A program made the position numbers and the translations under genes. From assembly GCA_022605405.1 (NCBI GenBank), contig JABYQQ010000010.1:1550001-1614000 (forward strand): a stretch of 64,000 nt of DNA. The letters run 5' to 3'. The stretch is from Earliella scabrosa. Its lineage: Eukaryota; Basidiomycota; Agaricomycetes; Polyporales; Polyporaceae. Of this stretch, positions 47,888-61,070 are shown one piece after another. The notes below the pieces were generated by a model. The model worked only from the letters and a program-made list of their open reading frames with translations. It did no database searches and was not told where the DNA came from. The first letter of the stretch is position 1; the number at the start of each line of letters is the position of its first letter.

Positions 47888-48334
47888 TGTCACGAACGGC
47901 CCCTCAGCGCCTAGGGAAGCGCCCGACTAACCACCGTTCACGACCGTTCACTGTTTCCATTGTTTACTATCACCATTGTACTTCCAGATTCCAGAGCCTC
48001 TTTTGTTTCTTTTCCTTTGTTCCGGACACAATCGTCGTCATACCATTGTATCTCCTCCATTGTTCCGTCACTCTATTGTTCTATTGTTCTCCAAGTGCTA
48101 TTGTTCTAACCATAGATATAAACCCTAACACTCGCTACCTGGAGACCTCAGTTTCGACCTCTTGTCTCCAGGTAAACCTCACTTGTATTTCACTTGTAGA
48201 TACTTTGCTCAATACAACTTGTCTCCAGCCCTGCATGTCGAGCCTTGCTCCACTCTCGCTGCACAAGCGCTCGTCGGACGCCCTCGCTCGCCTCGTCGTT
48301 CCCTCCTCATCTCGCTTGACCCCAGGTCGCGACA
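47888..48334 (+). repeat. 3' LTR of the gypsy element
   Basis: 447 bp, bounded by TGTC...GACA and preceded by a polypurine tract. No second copy is seen in the window, consistent with 5' truncation. Confidence 0.75.
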
Positions 48335-48387
48335 GGTCTGGGCATGATTCAAAGTACTTACCAAGGCTTCTTTAGATTCGAAGCTTT

Positions 48388-49208
48388 GTGTCCAAGGTCG
48401 TGTTCTCAACAACAAAGTTGGGGCCGGCGTGGAAGACCACGTGTGCTGAGCTAGGCCTGGATGAGAAGTTCATCCCTTGGGACGTCCGCACGCAATGGAA
48501 CTCGACGTACGATATGCTGTTGGTCACGTACACGTATCGGAAGGCGGTGGACAAGTTGTGTGGGGCGCAGGCGAACGGCTTGAGAGACTTCGAGATGAGT
48601 GCGGATGAGTGGGCAATTGTCAAGCAGCTGCAAGGAGTGCTTAAGGTTCGTGTGCTGCCGTTTGAATGCTTCCTCCGCTGACTGAACCTTATTTGCATGT
48701 GCTGCGGTAATGCGCACATTTGCACGCACCTCTCTCAACCCTGCTGTCTGGCGGCTCGCCCTCAATCTCGCTCGTCTTGATGGCTGCTCACTGTCTCTCC
48801 TCCCTGTGGTCCTGCTCCCTCGCCTGCTCTGGTTCGACTTGGGCAATGCTCGATTACGGCCAACCTCCAGGGCTTCAAGAAGGCAATGCTGTTCTTCTCG
48901 TCCAGCATGCCAAACCTGGCTTAGGTCATACCAGCCATGGATCTGGTCGATCAATGACTCGCAACTGCCGTCGCCAGCCTGGAGAAGTACAATCCAGCAA
49001 TCCGGATGGCATGCAAACTGGCGAAGATTACCCTCAACAAGTGCTACTCTTTATCGGACGCATCGAAGCTCTACCGCATAGCGATGAGTACACGACCATT
49101 CACCCTCCTCTCATCCACATTCTGCTCACTCTAGACCCTCAATACTTCAAGATGATGAAGTGGGAGGACGAATGGCATGATCTAGCACGCGACTTGGTCA
49201 CCTCGGAA
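48388..49208 (+). pseudogene. hAT transposase, left part, interrupted
   Basis: The plus-strand frame has typical hAT motifs: FIPWDVRTQWNSTYDML, EWAIVKQLQGVLK, then after a splice site FKKAMLFFSSSMPNLA and VIPAMDLVD. Stops occur at TAG (after MPNLA) and TGA (after LVDQ), and further frame changes follow up to 49208. The 5' end is missing, cut by the gypsy LTR. The C-terminal part is at 59541-60287 beyond a 10.3-kb insertion. Confidence 0.88.
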
Positions 49209-49425
49209 GTAGGTTCTCAGTATAGCGGATACGTCCGCGGGGGGTTCGATCGTCCCGCAGATGTATCCGCTCGGAAACAGTTGTATCCGCATGAATGCGG
49301 TGCAACGTCGCGGATTTGAACCCCCGACACGGTGCTTCCAAGCAAAACGAACACCCGTACCAGCAACCCACTGCACCAACAGGACTTCTCTTCGGGCACT
49401 TGTTACCGCAATATGGCACAATTCA
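49209..49425 (-). mobile_element. tRNA-derived SINE-like unit A
   Basis: On the minus strand: an A-box-like TTGGTGCAGTGGG, a B-box-like GGGTTCAAATCCGCG, then a tail with GCGGATACA motifs ending ACTGAGAACCTAC. A full cloverleaf is not apparent, so it is not called a tRNA gene. Units B, C and D share its layout. Confidence 0.7.
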
Positions 49426-49562
49426 TATTGCTCTTTGTTACCGCAGCACTTGATAGTCTCGCTCCACCACGTTTGGCTCCGACCCTCAACATCACTGGCA
49501 ACCTGTCATTGGGTCTGGTGCAGTGGTGCCCCTCCCGACTTCTATAAACTAGTAGCTCACCT

Positions 49563-50115
49563 CTATGACGCTGTCTAGACGGTCTCACCTGAGCAGGGCA
49601 TCTGCAAATTACAACCAGTCCTTTGGCACGTCGTGTCGGTTGGAGGAGGCTCATGATATTTATGGGAGACCATTCAAGCGGCGCAGGTGTGTGTACAATA
49701 TGCACCATTGGCCCATACCTACGTATCAAAGAAAGTTGTGTGACGCACAGAGAAACAAATGGGAGAGCCTGCGTCTCTACTCTAGTGGTCTGCGGAGGCT
49801 CGGGAACAATGCAGCTTGCAAGCTCAGCAAGAGCTGGCAAATCTCGTTCGGTAAGTCGCTCTCGCTCTATGTTTGGTAATTTACTGATATTGGCAAGTGT
49901 ATAGAACCTCCGCATCATGTATCCTTAAGCGGTGATATCCCTCCTTGCAGGCACTGCTTCACGTGGACGGTGGAACCGAGATCGGCCGACGGCTGCCAGC
50001 TCGACAAGTGCAAGCAGTGCTTGACCGACATTGACAACATGTTACAGGTTAGATCTGCCTCACATGGGAGATATGTGCTGACATTGTCTCTAGGCTCTAG
50101 CGATCCATTCAATTG
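49563..50115 (+). other. Possible gene fragment with Cys motifs
   Basis: Plus-strand frames with a GTAAGT donor at about 49850 and an exon at about 49905-50048 that encodes CRHCFTW and CQLDKCKQC, then a GTTAGA donor. It may be a captured or ancestral gene fragment inside the composite insertion, cut off by the CT-rich tract and copia. No family is recognised. Confidence 0.3.
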
Positions 50116-50239
50116 CTGACACCCAGTGACAAATCCGCACGCAATGGACAGCGTGCAGTGGCGGGTATTTTGCCAAAAAGCGGTGCAGCAAAACGGCAGT
50201 GCACGCCTCTGCCCGACGCACCCTCCATCCCGCTTGTCC

Positions 50240-50345
50240 GCCCGCTCTCGTGCTCGCATGCCCACCTGCCGGCTTCTCTCGCCCGCCCGCTCTCTCTCGC
50301 CCGCCCGCTCTCTCTCGCCCGCCCGCTCTCTCTCGCCCGCCTGCT
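50240..50345. repeat. CT-rich low-complexity tract, left half
   Basis: Repeats of GCCCGCTCTCTCTC. The tract continues at 56040-56490 beyond the copia element, showing that copia inserted into one CT-rich tract. Confidence 0.85.
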
Positions 50346-50864
50346 TATGAGAGTGTGCAAGCGTGCGCGCGGATCTGTAAGCAGACAGCGCGGGTCCTCA
50401 GTACGGTGCACACGAGCAGTGAGCAAGACTAAATGGTATTCTGTACCTGTAAGCAGACAGCGCGGGTCTAAATACAAGTACTAGTCAGCTACTGTATTAG
50501 ATACGATGTGAGCGAATGTAACATACCCTCAGTACGGTGCACACGAGCAGTGAGCAAGACTGAGGGAGGCGAGACGGCGAACGGGCGAGTATAAGTGAGA
50601 GACGAGTCCGTGAGCGCTTCGGCTCGGCTAAACGAATCGGATAGACATATATGGTAATGTAAGCGCTCCTCAGAGCGATCGCGGTCGGCACGAACGGAAT
50701 ATATGTATATCGGGCAGGATCGAGGAACGAGTGGGCAGGAAATGTCGGCGATATGTCAAGAATAGTGGCTGAAACGAAATAGAGACGGTCCGGGGCGGGT
50801 ATCGTAAGTCCGGACGGGATCTGGCGGGTGCGCGAGTCTGCGCGTCGGGTTGCGTGCTCCAACA
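50346..50864 (-). repeat. copia 3' LTR
   Basis: 519 bp; near-identical to the LTR at 55588-56034 apart from a 72-bp internal duplication. In element orientation it starts TGTTGGAGCA. Confidence 0.92.
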
Positions 50865-50871
50865 CTCCCCC

Positions 50872-53800
50872 TCAAGCCATGCGCAGACCGAGCGCGGAAG
50901 CGAAATGCTTCACCTTCGGAGAAGGGAGCGCCTTCGTGAGGGCATCGGCGACCATGTCGTCCGTCGGGCAGTAGATGAGGCGGACCTTCTTCTCCTCGAT
51001 GATCCAGCGAATGAAATGAAAGCGGATATCGATGTGCTTAGTCCGAGCGTGGTATTGGTTGTCGCGGGCAAGGGCGATGGCAGACTGGTTGTCGGAGTTG
51101 AGAGGGACAGCGTCCGAATAGGGTCCGAAGACTTGTCCGATGAGGAATCGGAGCCAGAGCGCTTCCTTCGAAGCGTGTGTGAGAGCAACGTATTCGGACT
51201 CGGTGGTGCTCAAGGAAATAAGCTCCTGGCGCTTGGAGCTCCACGAGACGGCGCCGCCGTCAATGAGGAACGCGTAGCCCGAGATCGCCTTACGGTCTTC
51301 GTGCATGGATCCGTCGGTGTCCGTGTAGCCGACGAGGTCGAAGGAGGAGTCGCCATAGGTAAGCCGGAAGTGCTTAGTGCCCGAGAGGTAACGAAAGACG
51401 CGACGGACGGCGTCCCAGTGAGCGCGGCCAGGGTTCTCGGAGAACCGGGAGAGGATCGAGACAGCGTATGTGATGTCCGGGCGTGTTCCCAGAGAGGCGT
51501 ACATAAGCGACCCGACAGCCTCGCGGTAGGGCACGTTTCGCATGGCGGCAATTTCGGCGGTGGTAGACGGTGATTGGGAGGGAGAAAAGGCGACGTGGGG
51601 GTCCATGGGCGTTGAGACCGGCTTCGCATCCTCGAGTCCGAAGTGACGGATAATCGATTCGATGTAGGACGTCTGAGAGAGGGAGAGACGACGTGCAGGG
51701 CGGTCGCGCTCCACAGCAAACCCGAGAATCCAATGGATCTCGCCTTCGTCTGAGATCTCGAAGGCCTCTCGGAGTTTCGCCTTGACCTCGTGGATGAGCT
51801 GGACAGTCGACGCGACCACAGTGAGGTCGTCGACATGCACTACAATGACGATGAGGTCAGTGTTACCAGCACGGTAAAACACGGCCTGGTCGACGTCGCA
51901 CTGTGACATCCCAAGCTTCTCTTGCAGAACGCGCAAGAGCTTCTTGTGCCAATGAGTTGCGCTCTGTTTGAGGCCGTAAAGCGGACGGAGCAGGCGAAGA
52001 GCGAGGGACTTGTCTGAGGTGAGCTTCGTACCCGGCGGGAGGGCCATCCAAATGGTCTCGCCCTCTTCAAACTCGCCATTGAGGTACGCGCTCTTCACAT
52101 CGAGCTGGTGGACCTCGAAATCATGTCGCGCGGCGAACGCAAGGGCTGTCTGGATGGACGCGGTCTTCGCAACTGGCGCATAGGTGTCGAAGAAGTCGAC
52201 GCCTGGGACCTGTGAGAAGCCACGCGCGACCAATCGCGCGCGGTACCGATAAACGTGCCCGGACGCGTCCTTCTTCGCGTGGAAAACCCAGCGACAGCTG
52301 ACAATATTAGCGTCCGGTGGCGGCTTCTCGAGGACCCAAGTACCATGCGCCTCAAGTGCGTCGAGCTCCTCCTTCATCGCCTCCTCCCAGCGCGGCCACT
52401 CGGGCCTTCGCTTCGCCTCCGCGAGCGATTGTGGGTCGAGTCCTTCCTCGTCTGCCATCTGCGCGGCGATCGCGACGCCGTCGATCTCCTCAGCGGGCGT
52501 GTTTGCAGCCTCTTCCGGGGCGGTCTCCTAGACGAGAACGCCTTGCGGAAGCTTCGTGTCGGCGCCCTTGCCGGACAGGATGTCCAATACTTTGGAGGAC
52601 GGCTTGCGGGCGTGTGTCGGACGAGTAGGAGCAGGTGGCGGAGGGAGCGTGTCGACGGGCACGGGCGGCGCGTCGCGCTCGGACTTGTCAGAGACTTCTC
52701 GCTCAGACGACTCGTCGGGGTTGGACGGCACGGTCGACTTGACCTCGCTCTCATCCTCCCCCTCAAGCTCGGCAGCATCGTCAATGACAGTCGTGGGGAG
52801 GTCTGGCTGCGCGAACTGGACGTTGCGCTCGACGGTGACAGTGTGCGTGGTTGGCCAATATACGCGATGGCCCTTGCTTTGGGCGTCGAAACCAACCCAA
52901 CGGCCGGCCTTCGCACGTTCACCGACCTTGCCATCGGTCGTGTCATGCACCCAAGCCTTCGCGCCCCATTCCGGCACCCCGCTGAGGTCCGGAGGAGTTC
53001 CCGTCACGGCCTCGAAAGGCATGCGTCCACCGAGCGCCTTCGTCGAGGTGCGGTTCTTTAACCACACAGCGTGCATGAGGGCTTCGCCCCACAGCGCACG
53101 CGGCAGTCCGGACGCGATGAGCACCGCGCGGACCTTCTCCATGAGTGTCCGATTGAGGTGTTCCGAAACTCCGGCCTCTTCGTGCGTGTCGTGCACGGAG
53201 AGCTTGTGCTCGGTTCCCTTCTGCTCGAGGTGAGCCTTGAAGGCATCGCTGAGATATTCTCCGCCACGGTCCGTGTTAAGGAAACGAATCCGAACGCCGT
53301 GGTGGTTATCCAGCCATGCTTCGAACGCCTTGTAAGACTCAAAGGCGTCTGACTTCTTCCGGAGTAGGTAGAGCGTCGTGAAACGTGTCTTGTCATCTGT
53401 GAACAAAATATAATACTTCCGTCCACCGAGCGTGACAACGCGCGATGGACCCCAGATGTCCGAGTGGATCTCCTCGCCAAGTTCAGTCGCGCGCGTGCCC
53501 TCGCGCGCGGCCGGAACGGGCCTCCGGGTGGACTTCGCGCGGATACACGCCTCGCATCGCTTCTCCTCGTCCGAGGATGGAAGCAGCTTTACGCCGGTAA
53601 TGAAACCCTTCGCGACGAGTTCGCGAATGGCGCGGATGGCGATATGGCCGAAGCGGCGATGTGCCTCGGCCTCGGTGAGCTCTTCGACCTTTCCGGCAGC
53701 AGCGTGCGCCGAGAAGTCGTCGCGGTCTCGCATGACCACATAGAGACCTTTGGTCTTGGGGATGCGGCCAATTGTTTCGCCGTCGGCGTCCAGGATGACG

Positions 53801-55452
53801 CATTCCCCGCCGGCAAAAGTGGCAGAGAAGCCGGCGTCGTCCATCCGTCCTACCGAGACGAGGTTGAAACCTAAGTCCGGAGTGTAGAGGACGTTGTCGA
53901 GGTGCAGGGGCGTGTCCTTGGACGGAGCGTTGGGGACTGGCACAGTCATCTTCCCGACGCCCATCGCATTGAACTGCTGCTGGTTGGCAGCGTTGAGCGG
54001 GCGTGCGGGGATCTCCGTGAAAGACGTGAAGTCCTCGCGGAAGGGCGACATGTGGTGCGTCGCGCCCGAGTCGTAGAGGTCGACGGGATGTCCTGGTGTG
54101 GCGGTGGCAGCGTCCGGAGCGAGCGCGGCAGCTCCGAGCGGTCCGAACGTGTGGTTAACCCACTCGTGGACGCTCTGCAAGCGATCCGGCAGAGGGACGG
54201 GCTCCGGAGCGGGCGTGGGGTCCTCCTCGAGCTCAGCAGAGTCCGCAGACGAAGGGTCCGGGTCCACGCCCCGGTCCGAGGCGGTAGAGGCTGTGACGGA
54301 CATGAGCGACGGGATGGAAGTCCCGGACGCCTCAGTAAGGTCCGTGTAGGTTGAATCGCCGGCAGAGGACCAGGCGTTGCCGTGGTCGGTGTCAGACTCG
54401 GAGTCCGTCTCGCAAGTCGTGCGGTAGGACTGGCGCAGTCGCGCGAGCATCGCGGACCACGCTCTGCCGACGTCGTCGAGCTCCTTGATGAACACGCCGG
54501 TCGCGGCGACGTTCGCGGCACCTGCAGCAGGCTTCGGGTTGTTCGCCTGTGCGTTGTCCTTCGGTGCAGCGCCCTTTCCGCTGGCCTTGCCTTTGCCTTT
54601 GCCCTTGTCCTGCTTAGGACTCGGGCAGTTCTCCTCCTTGTGTCCGCGTCCGCCGCAGTTCCAGCACTCGCCGACGGGCTTGCGCGGACCCTTGCCTTTC
54701 CACCGGGGCTTCTCGGTTGAGACGGCGCTAGCTGCAACGCCGGCGTCCTTCGCTTTCCCCTTCGCCTTCTTTTCGCTCTGAAGGCGATCCCACTCGTCGA
54801 GCACGAGAACGAGCATGTGCTCGGGAGCGACGGGGGGCTTGTCAGGGTCCACGGAGGGCGTCGACGAAGTGAGCTGTTGCAGCTTGGCGTGCGCCGAAAT
54901 CTGGGCGATGTGGGATGAGAGGTCCGGTGGGAGGAAGTTGACAATCGCGCCGGCATACTCGGAGTCGGAGATGTCGACGTCGTAGGTGAGGAGGTTGTCG
55001 TAGGCGAGACGGAGGCGGTCGATCTTGGTATGTAGATTGGCTCCGGGGTTGGCGCGCATGTTCATGAAGTCCCGGCGGAGGTTCGAGCGGGCGAGTAGGG
55101 ACTTCGTAGTGTACTCGGTCATGATCCCGGCCCAGATGGCGGCGACAGTACCCTTCCGGTGGTGCTTCCGGTAGGTGCTGGGCGGGACCTTGGTCGACAG
55201 GAGGAAACGGGCAGTGTTCTCCTTCTTGTCCCACTCCACCATGGCAGTCTTCTCTGCTGCATCGACCTTGTTTGGATCAGCCGGAACCGGACGAGGAGAC
55301 GAACCGTCGAATTGCTCCCAGACCTCCTTCTGTTTCGCGGCAATACTGAACTGCTGTTCGAAGAACACCCAGTTCGTACCCTTGTCGTCGAGCTCCTTCA
55401 CGCCGCTGATGAAATCGGCGAAGGACGGTGTCGAGGCGGCGTTGGCTGACAT
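50872..55452 (-). CDS. Ty1/copia Gag-Pol polyprotein with one in-frame stop
   Basis: One frame of 1527 codons from ATG 55452 to TGA 50872, broken only by TAG at 52530-52528 (codon 975). Order: UBN2-type Gag; CCHC knuckle CWNCGGRGHKEENC near residue 260; aspartic protease YDSGATHHM near 455; GAG-pre-integrase HRRFGHIAIRAIREL and CEACIRAKSTRRP; integrase core with EIHSDIWGPS, NTDRGGEYLS and GVSEHLNRTLMEK; the TAG; reverse transcriptase with VKSAYLNGEF, YGLKQSATHWHKKL and VHVDDLTVVA; RNase H with YTDTDGSM, STTESEYVAL and TKHIDIRFHFIR. The stop lies between integrase and RT. It could be a point mutation, or less likely a readthrough signal. Adjacent frames are shadows. Confidence 0.95.
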
Positions 55453-55587
55453 AGCGACCGACAGGGGGTGGAAGCGAGAAGCGAGCGAGTGGAGAGCAGC
55501 GATAGATGGCGGTAGAAGCGAGAAGAGGCGGTGGGATAAAAGCGCGGTGAGTCTTGTAGTTAAGGCCTTCGCGCAGGGCTCATAACC

Positions 55588-56034
55588 TATGAGAGTGTGC
55601 AAGCGTGCGCGCGGATCTGTAAGCAGACAGCACGGGTCTAAATACAAGTACTAGTCAGCTACTGTATTAGATACGATGTGAGCGAATGTAACATACCCTC
55701 AGTACGGTGCACACGAGCAGTGAGCAAGACTGAGGGAGGCGAGACGGCGAACGGGCGAGTATAAGTGAGAGACGAGTCCGTGAGCGCTTCGGCTCGGCTA
55801 AACAAATCGGATAGACATATATGGTAATGTAAGCGCTCCTCAGAGCGATCGCGGTCGGCACGAACGGAATATATGTATATCGGGCAGGATTGAGGAACGA
55901 GTGGGCAGGAAATGTCGGCGATATGTCAAGGATAGTGGCTGAAACGAAATAGAGACGGTCCGGGGCGGGTATCATAAGTCCGGACGGGATCCGGCGGGTG
56001 TGTGAGTCTGCGCGTCGGGTTGTGTGCTCCAACA
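55588..56034 (-). repeat. copia 5' LTR
   Basis: 447 bp; adjoins the primer-binding region (toward the Gag start) and the CTGCT target duplication on the other side. Confidence 0.92.
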
Positions 56035-56039
56035 CTGCT

Positions 56040-56490
56040 CTCTTGCTCGCATGCCTGCTCTCTCACCTCCATGCCTGCCCGCCCGCTCTCTCTCGCCCGC
56101 CCACTCTCTCTCGCCCGCCCGTCCGCTCTCTCGCTCGCATGCCCGCCCGCTTGCTCGCTTGCTCGCATGCCCACCAGCCTGTTCTCTCTCATCCGCTGTT
56201 CTCTCTCATTCGCCCGCCCGCTCTCTCGCTCCCATGCCTGCTCTCTTGCTCCCATGCCCGCCTGCCCGCTCTCTCTCACCCACCCACTCTCTCGGTTCCA
56301 TGCCCGCCCGCCCGCTCTCTCGCTCTCTCGCTCCCATGCCAGCCAGCCCGCTCTCTCTTGCCCACCCACTCTCTATCGCTTGCGTCCGCCCACTTGCTCT
56401 CTCGCTCTCTCTCTCTCGCTCACCCACCTGTACTCCTCCCGCTCGCTTTCCCGCTCCTGCTCCTCCCCTTCTGCTCTCCGCCCCGCACAT
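56040..56490. repeat. CT-rich low-complexity tract, right half
   Basis: Long runs of GCCCGCTCTCTCTCGC variants with interspersed GCTCGCATGCC. Open frames on both strands here are compositional artefacts. Confidence 0.9.
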
Positions 56491-56530
56491 TGTCTCGACG
56501 TGATATGTTATGTTAGCAAGTTTATAATGT

Positions 56531-56725
56531 GTAGGTTCTCAGTATAGCAGATACATCCGCGACCATGGTCAATCGTCTCGTGGATGTATCCGCTATACAA
56601 CAGATGTATCCGCAGAGAAATGCAGTGCAGCTGCCAAGATTCGAACCCCACAAACGCACGCTTGTGAAAAAACAAATGCACATATGTACACCGCAAACTA
56701 ACTGCGCCAACAGGCGGTTAGATAG
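56531..56725 (-). mobile_element. tRNA-derived SINE-like unit B
   Basis: Minus strand: A-box-like TTGGCGCAGTTAG, B-box-like GGTTCGAATCTTGG, then a tail with GCGGATACATC and its inverse GATGTATC, ending ACTGAGAACCTAC. It shares the first 18 nt of its outer end with unit A. Confidence 0.72.
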
Positions 56726-56997
56726 TTGCCTCGCTTTTGCATTACATGCCCTTCTTGGACTCCCGCCTCAGCGCTTGCGAGCAACACAAACTTGTGCTAT
56801 TCACCAACCAACTCTGCCTGCAAACCTTGATGGCATACCTATTGCCCTTTGCGGATGCAACGCAAGGCAGCTGAAGCGCGCGCAGCTTCTTCTGTGCTAT
56901 TGCCAATGGTAGTGAGTACGTCTCCTCCCTCGACATCCACGCTCGCACACTCCCATTCCCATAGCATAATGCGAGAGGTGGCTTGTTCTCACAAAGG

Positions 56998-59173
<2,176 letters not shown>

Positions 59174-59179
59174 CTAAGT

Positions 59180-59370
59180 TGCCGTGTAGCCTGATGGCAG
59201 AGCGGATGGAGCGGGTGGATGGCTGTTCCAACGTGCTCGTGTTCGAACCCCGGCCGTATTTTTGCACGCATGTCAGCTGAATACACGGATGTATCCACGA
59301 CACTGCAGATGTATCCGCGAGACGATTGCCAGTCTTGCGGATACATCGGCTTCACTGAGACTGCTCATGA
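59180..59370 (+). mobile_element. tRNA-derived SINE-like unit D
   Basis: A-box-like TGGCAGAGCGGATGG, B-box-like GTGTTCGAACCCCGG, then a tail with several GGATGTATCC/GGATACATC motifs ending CACTGAGACTGCTC. It is tandem with unit C. Confidence 0.68.
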
Positions 59371-59374
59371 TGTA

Positions 59375-59540
59375 AACTCCCATTGGCGTAGTTGGTTGTT
59401 CGTGTGCGTCTGAGACTGTTTGTTTTGCTCGGAAGTACTGAGTCGGGGTTTCGAATCCGGGACAATGCACTGCATTTATACGGATACATCCACAAGACGA
59501 TCCAACCCCTCACGGATGTATCCGCTATACTGAGACTGCT
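59375..59540 (+). mobile_element. tRNA-derived SINE-like unit C (right edge of insertion)
   Basis: A-box-like TTGGCGTAGTTGG, B-box-like GGTTTCGAATCCGGG, tail with CGGATACATCC and CGGATGTATCCG around a CGATCCAACCCC spacer, ending ATACTGAGACTGCT directly at the 8-bp duplication. Confidence 0.7.
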
Positions 59541-60287
59541 CCTCGGAATACAACAAGTACTACGCAAACCGGGAGCCCCCCCCTCCGGACGAGAACGAGC
59601 ACTCCACCCCTCCGCCGCCAGCAACGCCATTAGCTACACATCCAGTCGCGCTTCCAGCAGCCACCACAGTGCGAGCAGTGCCGATGATCGCCGAAGCGAT
59701 GAGGATGGCGAGGATGCAAGCTCATCCTCAGGATTTGGAGAGGTATGTCATGTGTACATCCTCGCTATGCCATAGCCACGCTGACCATTTTGTCCTCTAG
59801 GGATCATCATCAGGTTCCAACTCGTCAGGCGAAGAACCTGCAGGAACTCTCATCGCCAAGCTCCAGGCACTCGCATACGCCCAACTCGACGACTCTGTTG
59901 GAGACGAACTGGAGCGTTATCTTGCGCTTCCCATCACTGACTGCCCCGACACCATCCAATGGTGGTCCAACCAGTGTGGTCACTTCCCTCATCTGTCTTG
60001 AATGGCCCTCGACTACTTGACCATCCCCGGTACGTCTGCAATATGCCTTACTGCGTCTCTTTCTCACCCACATTTCAATCTGTAGCGACATCGGTCGACG
60101 TTGAAAGGATCTTCAGCCGTGGAAGGCTAATCCTTCCGTACGTACGCAACCGCCTGTCGGCGCAGTCGGTCCATTCCATTCTCTGTTTGGGTTCAAGGAG
60201 TATCACTGGGCCCGGGCATGTGGCCGCGGACGATGTGAAGGAGGTCACCGAGTTGTCGGACGACTCGGACGTTGAGGGGGGGATCTA
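59541..60287 (+). pseudogene. hAT transposase, right part with dimerisation domain
   Basis: Continues the hAT frame from 49208: SEYNKYYANREP, a Pro-rich linker, an acidic Ser stretch, then after two introns the hATC dimerisation domain (DTIQWWSNQCGHFPHLS; ATSVDVERIFSRGRLIL; YVRNRLSAQSVHSILCLGS) and an acidic tail. An in-frame TGA sits between HLS and MALDYL, near 60001. Together with the left part it is one dead hAT gene split by a later insertion. Confidence 0.9.
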
Positions 60288-61070
60288 GACTGGTGTCTGT
60301 AGTTGGTAGTATGCTCATCTGTATCATGACCCTATTGTATTCTCAACGCGGAGTCCGTGCATCCTGTGCCTTGAGTTCCATATCCGTCTCAGCAAGTGAA
60401 TGTCTGGACTCTGCATTACTAAGCACTGGCCAAGCAACGACGGTGATACGACGACTGAGACTGCTGAGTAGCCTCGCTCCCCGATGTCCATGCATTCGAC
60501 GCCCAACATTCATCTTGCGGGCACTCAGGCGGGCATGCACTCCATCGATGGCACTCTCTTGTGTCGCCTTCTTATGGAAACCCATTCAGCCTCGCACTCC
60601 ACCACTGTATCGAGCGTCGTGCCGCCTCAGCCTCACCCGCTATCCCTTGGTCACGACTTCCCGACATCCAGCTCTGATCTCCAAGAAGTGTGCCCCACCG
60701 CCTCCATGAGCCATGCTCACACCAACCGCGATATTCCTCTGCTCGATCTCCCGCCCTCCTTTGACATATGGCGCTTCGACGCTTCATCAGGAGTTCGCCG
60801 AATTGCTTAAGCCATCTTATGCCCAATTATTGTCAATTATGAGCCATTAGGGCCAATTAGACTGCACTACAATGAGCCTAAGTGAGACTAATCAAACGCG
60901 TTTAATAGGTCGATAATCATCGAGTGTAATGACGTTAATGGAGTGAATGTTCGACCAGACGGGACTAGACCAGACCAGACAAGATGAACATGTATTGGGC
61001 CGAGTGGTGAGTGTGCAAATTACATGAGACATACAGTAGACCGCGCCGCAACAGATTGAGCAGATGTAGA
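60288..61070. other. Non-coding, AT-richer stretch
   Basis: It contains several ATTA/TAAT-rich motifs at 60810-61000 and a plus-strand frame at 60484-60810 without recognisable motifs. It may include the 3' end of the hAT element. Confidence 0.4.

Larger units (their letters stand above)
45412..48334 (+). mobile_element. 5'-truncated Ty3/gypsy chromovirus with 3' LTR
   Basis: Starts abruptly inside reverse transcriptase and ends in an LTR (47888-48334) that begins TGTCACG and ends CGCGACA. A polypurine tract (AGGAGGGGGG) lies just upstream of the LTR. The LTR carries a TATA-like ATAGATATAAA at about 48112-48122. No 5' LTR, gag, protease or primer-binding site is in the window. Confidence 0.92.
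50346..56034 (-). mobile_element. Ty1/copia retrotransposon, full length, two LTRs
   Basis: Coding strand is minus. LTRs at 50346-50864 and 55588-56034; 5-bp target duplication CTGCT at 50341-50345 and 56035-56039. A polypurine tract lies beside the left LTR and a GGTTATGAGCCC-type primer-binding region beside the right LTR. The left LTR is 72 bp longer because of a local duplication of the block around TGTAAGCAGACAGCGCGGGTC. Otherwise the LTRs differ at only a few positions, implying recent insertion. Confidence 0.95.

Noticed and set aside
52255..53061. 268-codon plus-strand ORF and neighbours
   Set aside because: Antisense shadow of copia RT and integrase.
53946..54956. 336-codon minus-strand ORF in another frame
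   Set aside because: Shadow of the copia polyprotein; no domain and strongly Arg/Ser biased.
56002..56547. Leu/Pro/Ser-rich ORFs over the CT-rich tract
   Set aside because: Direct translation of low-complexity CTCTCTCGCCC repeats.
56560..56725. tRNA gene
   Set aside because: A- and B-box-like strings are present, but no cloverleaf can be folded with proper arms and the unit is repeated with a transposon-like tail, so it is called SINE-like.
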